This document shows, piece after piece, positions 61,162-64,000 of a DNA stretch of 64,000 bases (position 1 is the first letter of the stretch; each line of letters begins with the position of its first letter). Source of the DNA: Rhodocyclales bacterium (lineage in GTDB: Bacteria > Pseudomonadota > Gammaproteobacteria > Burkholderiales > Rhodocyclaceae); the NCBI GenBank assembly GCA_016235025.1, contig JACRMV010000006.1, positions 62,001 through 126,000 of the forward strand, written 5' to 3'. Position numbers and translations under genes: made by a program. Below the pieces are notes generated by a model. That model worked only from the letters and a program-made list of their open reading frames with translations, ran no database searches and was not told the DNA's origin.

Positions 61162-61644
61162 TCAGTAGCGCTGCAAAACACCGTTGTTGTCGATCCGCAC
61201 CCGGTCGCCGACGCGGTAGCCGACGTCGGCGTTCTGCATCAGCGCCTGGTATGAGCCATCGTCCATGCGGACGGTGATCTTGTAACCATCGACCTGTTGC
61301 TGCTGTTGCCGTTTCTCCATCTCATGGCCGACATAGGCGCCGCCAGCCGCGCCGATGACGGTCGCCGCAGTGGTGCCGCGACCTCCCCCGACCTGGCTGC
61401 CGAGGACACCGCCGACCACGGCCCCGGCAACGGTGCCAATGCCGATGTTGCTGCCGGTAGTGCCGCTGCCACCCTGCTTCACCAGTTCGATGGACTGGAC
61501 CACGCCGTAGCGGTAGTACGCGTGATCCGGACCGCTGATGCCACCGGCGGTGTTGTAGGGCTGGGTATTCGTCGTGGCACAGGCTCCAAGTGTCAGTGCG
61601 CCGACCAAGGCAAGTATCGATCCGGATGTGTTCATTGTTTTCAT
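61162..61644 (-). CDS. Glycine-zipper 2TM outer-membrane lipoprotein (SlyB/PcP-like)
   Basis: 160 aa. Lipobox LGAC (about 18-21), then VVQSIELVKQGG, a glycine zipper (GTVAGAVVGGVLGSQVGGGRGTTAATVIGAAGGAYVGHEMEK) and a C-terminal small beta domain (YKITVRMDDGSYQALMQ, VGDRVRIDNNGVLQRY). The architecture is that of SlyB-type envelope-stress lipoproteins. ATG 61644. Confidence 0.88.
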   Translation of the reverse strand: MKTMNTSGSILALVGALTLGACATTNTQPYNTAGGISGPDHAYYRYGVVQSIELVKQGGSGTTGSNIGIGTVAGAVVGGVLGSQVGGGRGTTAATVIGAAGGAYVGHEMEKRQQQQQVDGYKITVRMDDGSYQALMQNADVGYRVGDRVRIDNNGVLQRY

Positions 61645-61814
61645 GACGGGTCTCCCGAGAAATTTGAGAAAGGTTGAATGTCGCCGCCGCCGACCCCTGC
61701 CAAACCACGGGGGATCACGCCAGCATCGTCCGATCAGATCAATTCCTGATCGACACGCCCATGCTCCGGGAATCACGATGATTCTTCTGTACGCTGGCAC
61801 GCGTAATGGTGCCA

Positions 61815-61839
61815 ACCGGCGTATCGCCAGCGCCGACTC
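61815..61839 (-). repeat. Dispersed 25-bp repeat, copy 18 (intergenic)
   Basis: Minus strand AGAGTCGGCGCTGG + CGATACGCCGG in the 254-bp gap between the Crp-like gene and the glycine-zipper gene. The gap shows nothing else clear. Confidence 0.82.
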
Positions 61840-61898
61840 TCTGCGGATTGATCGAGGGGCGATCTTCGGCCCGGGGCTCGCCTGACGCGAGGGCTTGG

Positions 61899-62654
61899 CT
61901 ACCGGGTGATTCTGTCGGCTGCCGTCGCCGGACCTCGGCGAGGTTGCACATCGGACAGCAACCGTTCCAGTTCCTTCCTGACCACCGCGTAGCACTCGCA
62001 GGTGCGGGTTTCCAGTCCGGTCCGGTCAAGCACGGCGATGTGGCCGCGGCGATAGCTGATGAGCCCGGCGCGCTGCAAGTTCCCGGCCGCCTCGGTGATG
62101 CCTTCGCGGCGCACGCCGAGCATGCTGGCGATCAATTCCTGCGTCATGACCAGCTCGCGCACGGAAACGCGGTCCATGGTCTGCAACAGCCAGCGGCAGA
62201 GTTGCTGCTCTACCGAATGGTGGCGGTTGCAGACCGCGGTCTGGGCCATCTGGGTGACCAGCGCCTGGGTGTAGCGCAGCAGCACCTGCTGCAACAGTCC
62301 GGCGCGATCGAATTCGTCCTTCAGCAGGCGGCCCGGCAGGCGGTAGGCGTGGCCGGCGGTCTGCACCACGGCCGAGCTGGACGTGGTATCCCCCCCCATG
62401 AACAGCGCAATGCCGACCATGCCTTCATTGCCGACCCCGGCGGATTCAGCAGATGCGCCGGACTCGACGACATAGTGCAGCGAGACGATGGCAGTGGTGG
62501 GGAAATAGGCATGCTGCAGTTGCGTGCCGGGTTCATAGAGCATTTTGCCGAGCGGCAGCGGCACCAGTTCCAGATGCGGCTCAATGCGCTTGAACTCCAC
62601 CTCCGGCAGGGCGGCGATCAGATGGTTCTGGTTTGGACTGTGCAGGGATGTCAT
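61899..62654 (-). CDS. Crp/Fnr-family transcriptional regulator
   Basis: 251 aa. cNMP-binding-type barrel (LVPLPLGKMLYEPGTQLQHAYFPTTAIVSLHYVVESG) and HTH (VSVRELVMTQELIASMLGVRREGITEAAGNLQRAGLISYRRGHIAVLDR). The sensor lacks the clear cAMP-site RxS pattern and has no N-terminal Fe-S cysteines, so the signal is unknown. Probably controls the adjacent stress/envelope genes. ATG 62654; weak ribosome site. Confidence 0.87.
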   Translation of the reverse strand: MTSLHSPNQNHLIAALPEVEFKRIEPHLELVPLPLGKMLYEPGTQLQHAYFPTTAIVSLHYVVESGASAESAGVGNEGMVGIALFMGGDTTSSSAVVQTAGHAYRLPGRLLKDEFDRAGLLQQVLLRYTQALVTQMAQTAVCNRHHSVEQQLCRWLLQTMDRVSVRELVMTQELIASMLGVRREGITEAAGNLQRAGLISYRRGHIAVLDRTGLETRTCECYAVVRKELERLLSDVQPRRGPATAADRITR

Positions 62655-62680
62655 CGGATGGTTACGATCTTGCGCTTGTC

Positions 62681-63502
62681 TCACAGCTTGCTGGTGATTT
62701 CAACGCCGATGCCGTGGTAGCCGGTGAAACGGGCGGACTGACTGAACATCGGCTCGCCGCTGACCCGAAACCTTTGGCGCGAGCCATCGGCCCTGACGCG
62801 GGTAAAAACGAAGTCGATGAAGGGCTGGCGGGCCGCAATCGTTTCCCGCAACTTCGCGCGCTCGGCTTCGTCCCAGCCCGTTGCCTGGGCATCGCTCCCG
62901 TCCTGCGCCGGCGGATCGGCACGGATGCCGAGCATTTCCCGGACCGGGCCGGAAACCCTGGTGAAGTTCATGTTCTCGTCCTGTTCCCAGTACCAGTCGG
63001 ACGCGAGTTCGGTCAGGCTGCGATAGCGGGCTTCGCTTGCGCGCAGCTCGGCAGTCCGCTCCTGCACCCTCTGTTCCAGTTCCCGGTTGTAATCTTCCAG
63101 TTTCCTGTATAGCAGGCGCACTTCCAGCATGTTGTGGATGCGCGTCCTGACTTCGGTCACGTCGAAGGGCTTGCTGATGAAGTCCTTGGCGCCGGCCTGC
63201 AGGGCGCGCAACTTGTGCGCCGGCTGGGCGGTGATCACGAGTACCGGCAGGTAGCCTTCCGCGGCGTCGGCCTTGAGGCCTGCAAGTACCTGGAATCCGT
63301 CCATGCCGGGCATCTGCAGGTCGAGCAGGATCAGGTCGTAGCGGTTCTCGCGATACAGCGCGCCGACCTCCTCCGGCTTCATGGTCGAGGTCACGCGGGT
63401 GTAGCCGGCCTCGCCCAGCAACTGTTCGAGCAGAAGGATATTGGGCTCCTGGTCGTCGACGATCAGGATGCTGGCGTCGCGAATCTCGGGCTCGGTAATC
63501 AT
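62681..63502 (-). CDS. Response regulator with PAS output domain
   Basis: 273 aa. Receiver (ILIVDDQEPNILLLEQLL, phospho-Asp in LILLDLQMPGMDGF, VITAQ, FISKPFD), coiled coil (RLLYRKLEDYNRELEQRVQERTAELRASEARYRSL), then a PAS domain (LASDWYWEQDENMNFTRVSGPVREMLG...RFRVSGEPMF). No kinase, cyclase or DNA-binding domain, so it likely relays to partners by protein contact. Follows the hybrid kinase by 5 bp. Confidence 0.87.
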   Translation of the reverse strand: MITEPEIRDASILIVDDQEPNILLLEQLLGEAGYTRVTSTMKPEEVGALYRENRYDLILLDLQMPGMDGFQVLAGLKADAAEGYLPVLVITAQPAHKLRALQAGAKDFISKPFDVTEVRTRIHNMLEVRLLYRKLEDYNRELEQRVQERTAELRASEARYRSLTELASDWYWEQDENMNFTRVSGPVREMLGIRADPPAQDGSDAQATGWDEAERAKLRETIAARQPFIDFVFTRVRADGSRQRFRVSGEPMFSQSARFTGYHGIGVEITSKL

Positions 63503-63507
63503 TATGT

Positions 63508-64000
63508 CTACTCCTTTGGGGTTGCGCGGCCCGCAGTTGCCCGCGTGGCCGCTTTCGAATATGTCAGTCCGCCATCGAGCGCAGCCATGAACTCGCCGAC
63601 CTTGATGGGTTTGGTGAGATAGCTGAAGAAGCCGGCCTCCAGGGCCCGCTTGATGTCGCGCGGTGCCGCATTGGCGCTGATGGCGATGATCGGGATATGC
63701 GCCGTTGTCGGGTCGCGGCGCAGGATCTGCAGGGCCTCGATGCCGCTGATACCGGGCAGGTTGATGTCCATCAGGATGACCTCGGGATGGTAGGCCCGCG
63801 CATACTCGATGCCGAGGCTGCCATCCGCCGCGGAGAGCAGGCGCAGGTTGGCCCTGCGCGCCACGAGTTGTTCCACCAGTTCCAGGTTGGCCGGGTTGTC
63901 TTCAACATAGAGCACGGTGTGCGGCTGCTCGTCCAGTCCCGGCGAGGGAGCCCGCGCCACATGGCCGGCGGGGTAATCGGCCAGCACCGGGGCGCTGGCC
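63508..64000 (-). CDS. Hybrid sensor kinase, C-terminal receiver domain (cut by window edge)
   Basis: Frame is open to the right edge; the visible 163 residues comprise a Pro/Ala linker and a complete receiver domain: TVLYVEDNPANLELVEQLVARRANLRLL, phospho-Asp in VILMDINLPGISG, IAISANA, YLTKPIKVGEFM. In betaproteobacteria this sequence normally ends PAS-histidine-kinase hybrids. A GTG at 63987 could start a stand-alone receiver, but the frame continues upstream. Confidence 0.78.
   Translation of the reverse strand, partial: ASAPVLADYPAGHVARAPSPGLDEQPHTVLYVEDNPANLELVEQLVARRANLRLLSAADGSLGIEYARAYHPEVILMDINLPGISGIEALQILRRDPTTAHIPIIAISANAAPRDIKRALEAGFFSYLTKPIKVGEFMAALDGGLTYSKAATRATAGRATPKE

Noticed and set aside
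1-64000. CRISPR arrays, rRNA genes, complete insertion sequences, prophage
   Set aside because: No regularly spaced repeats, rRNA segments, intact transposases or phage structural genes were seen; the 25-bp repeat is widely dispersed, not arrayed.

Overview
The window is high-GC DNA from a betaproteobacterium, probably of the Rhodocyclales/Sterolibacteriaceae type. This rests on gene order (gloB-methyltransferase-rnhA-dnaQ, rpsP-rimM-trmD-rplS, uvrC-pgsA-tRNA-Gly-Cys-Leu), on EF-P with Arg32 beside its rhamnosyltransferase EarP, and on an Azoarcus-like group I intron. The species cannot be fixed from the sequence alone.

Layout. 1-15.5 kb holds housekeeping genes: homoserine dehydrogenase (cut by the window edge), an alanine-type aminotransferase, an ArnD/ArnE-like pair, Bcp, PIN-PhoH, DnaQ, RnhA, GloB, MltD, a Yej-type peptide ABC transporter and a Sel1 protein. 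15.9-18.1 kb is a foreign patch that looks like an integron cassette array without an integrase (CALIN). It has three attC-like sites, a PaiB-like gene, an orphan BrnA with a truncated BrnT, small membrane ORFs and a decayed IS transposase tail. 18.4-19.4 kb is the RbgA/YlqF GTPase.

19.3-38.3 kb is one large periplasmic quinoprotein locus. It encodes a PQQ alcohol dehydrogenase carrying the Asp-Phe-Asp signature of lanthanide enzymes, cytochrome PedF, a MoxJ-like binding protein, a PQQ-associated beta-propeller, a SoxYZ-like carrier and two metallo-beta-lactamase-fold 'quinoprotein relay' proteins, one with its metal site eroded. It also encodes two YceI proteins, a NosR-like flavin/Fe-S membrane protein, a PqqU (YncD)-like PQQ receptor, a second TonB receptor and two NarL-type two-component systems. 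No PQQ biosynthesis gene lies in the window, so PQQ uptake may matter.

38.3-55.8 kb returns to core genes: a Rieske oxygenase next to xseB-ispA-dxs-folE2, the rpsP operon, RIO kinase, DbpA, EF-P/EarP, UDG, UvrC and PgsA. Three tRNAs follow. The tRNA-Leu(UAA) gene is split by a 232-nt group I intron after anticodon base U34. 56.8-64 kb is an envelope-stress island of CsbD, DUF883, DUF3309, BON, glycine-zipper, OmpA and CX10C-repeat proteins, plus a transaldolase relic and regulators (Crp-like, response regulator, hybrid kinase).

The strongest unexplained signal cuts across all of this. A 25-bp sequence, AAAAGTCGGCGCTGG followed by YGATACGGCG, occurs at least 18 times (about one per 3.6 kb), nine times on each strand, both between genes and inside genes. 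Sense copies inside genes are read in one frame as (K)-V/L/I-G-A-G-x-T and sit in segments that are variable in these protein families. It behaves like a DNA-level dispersed signal, for example a DNA-uptake-type word, or a very short mobile repeat. I know of no description of it.
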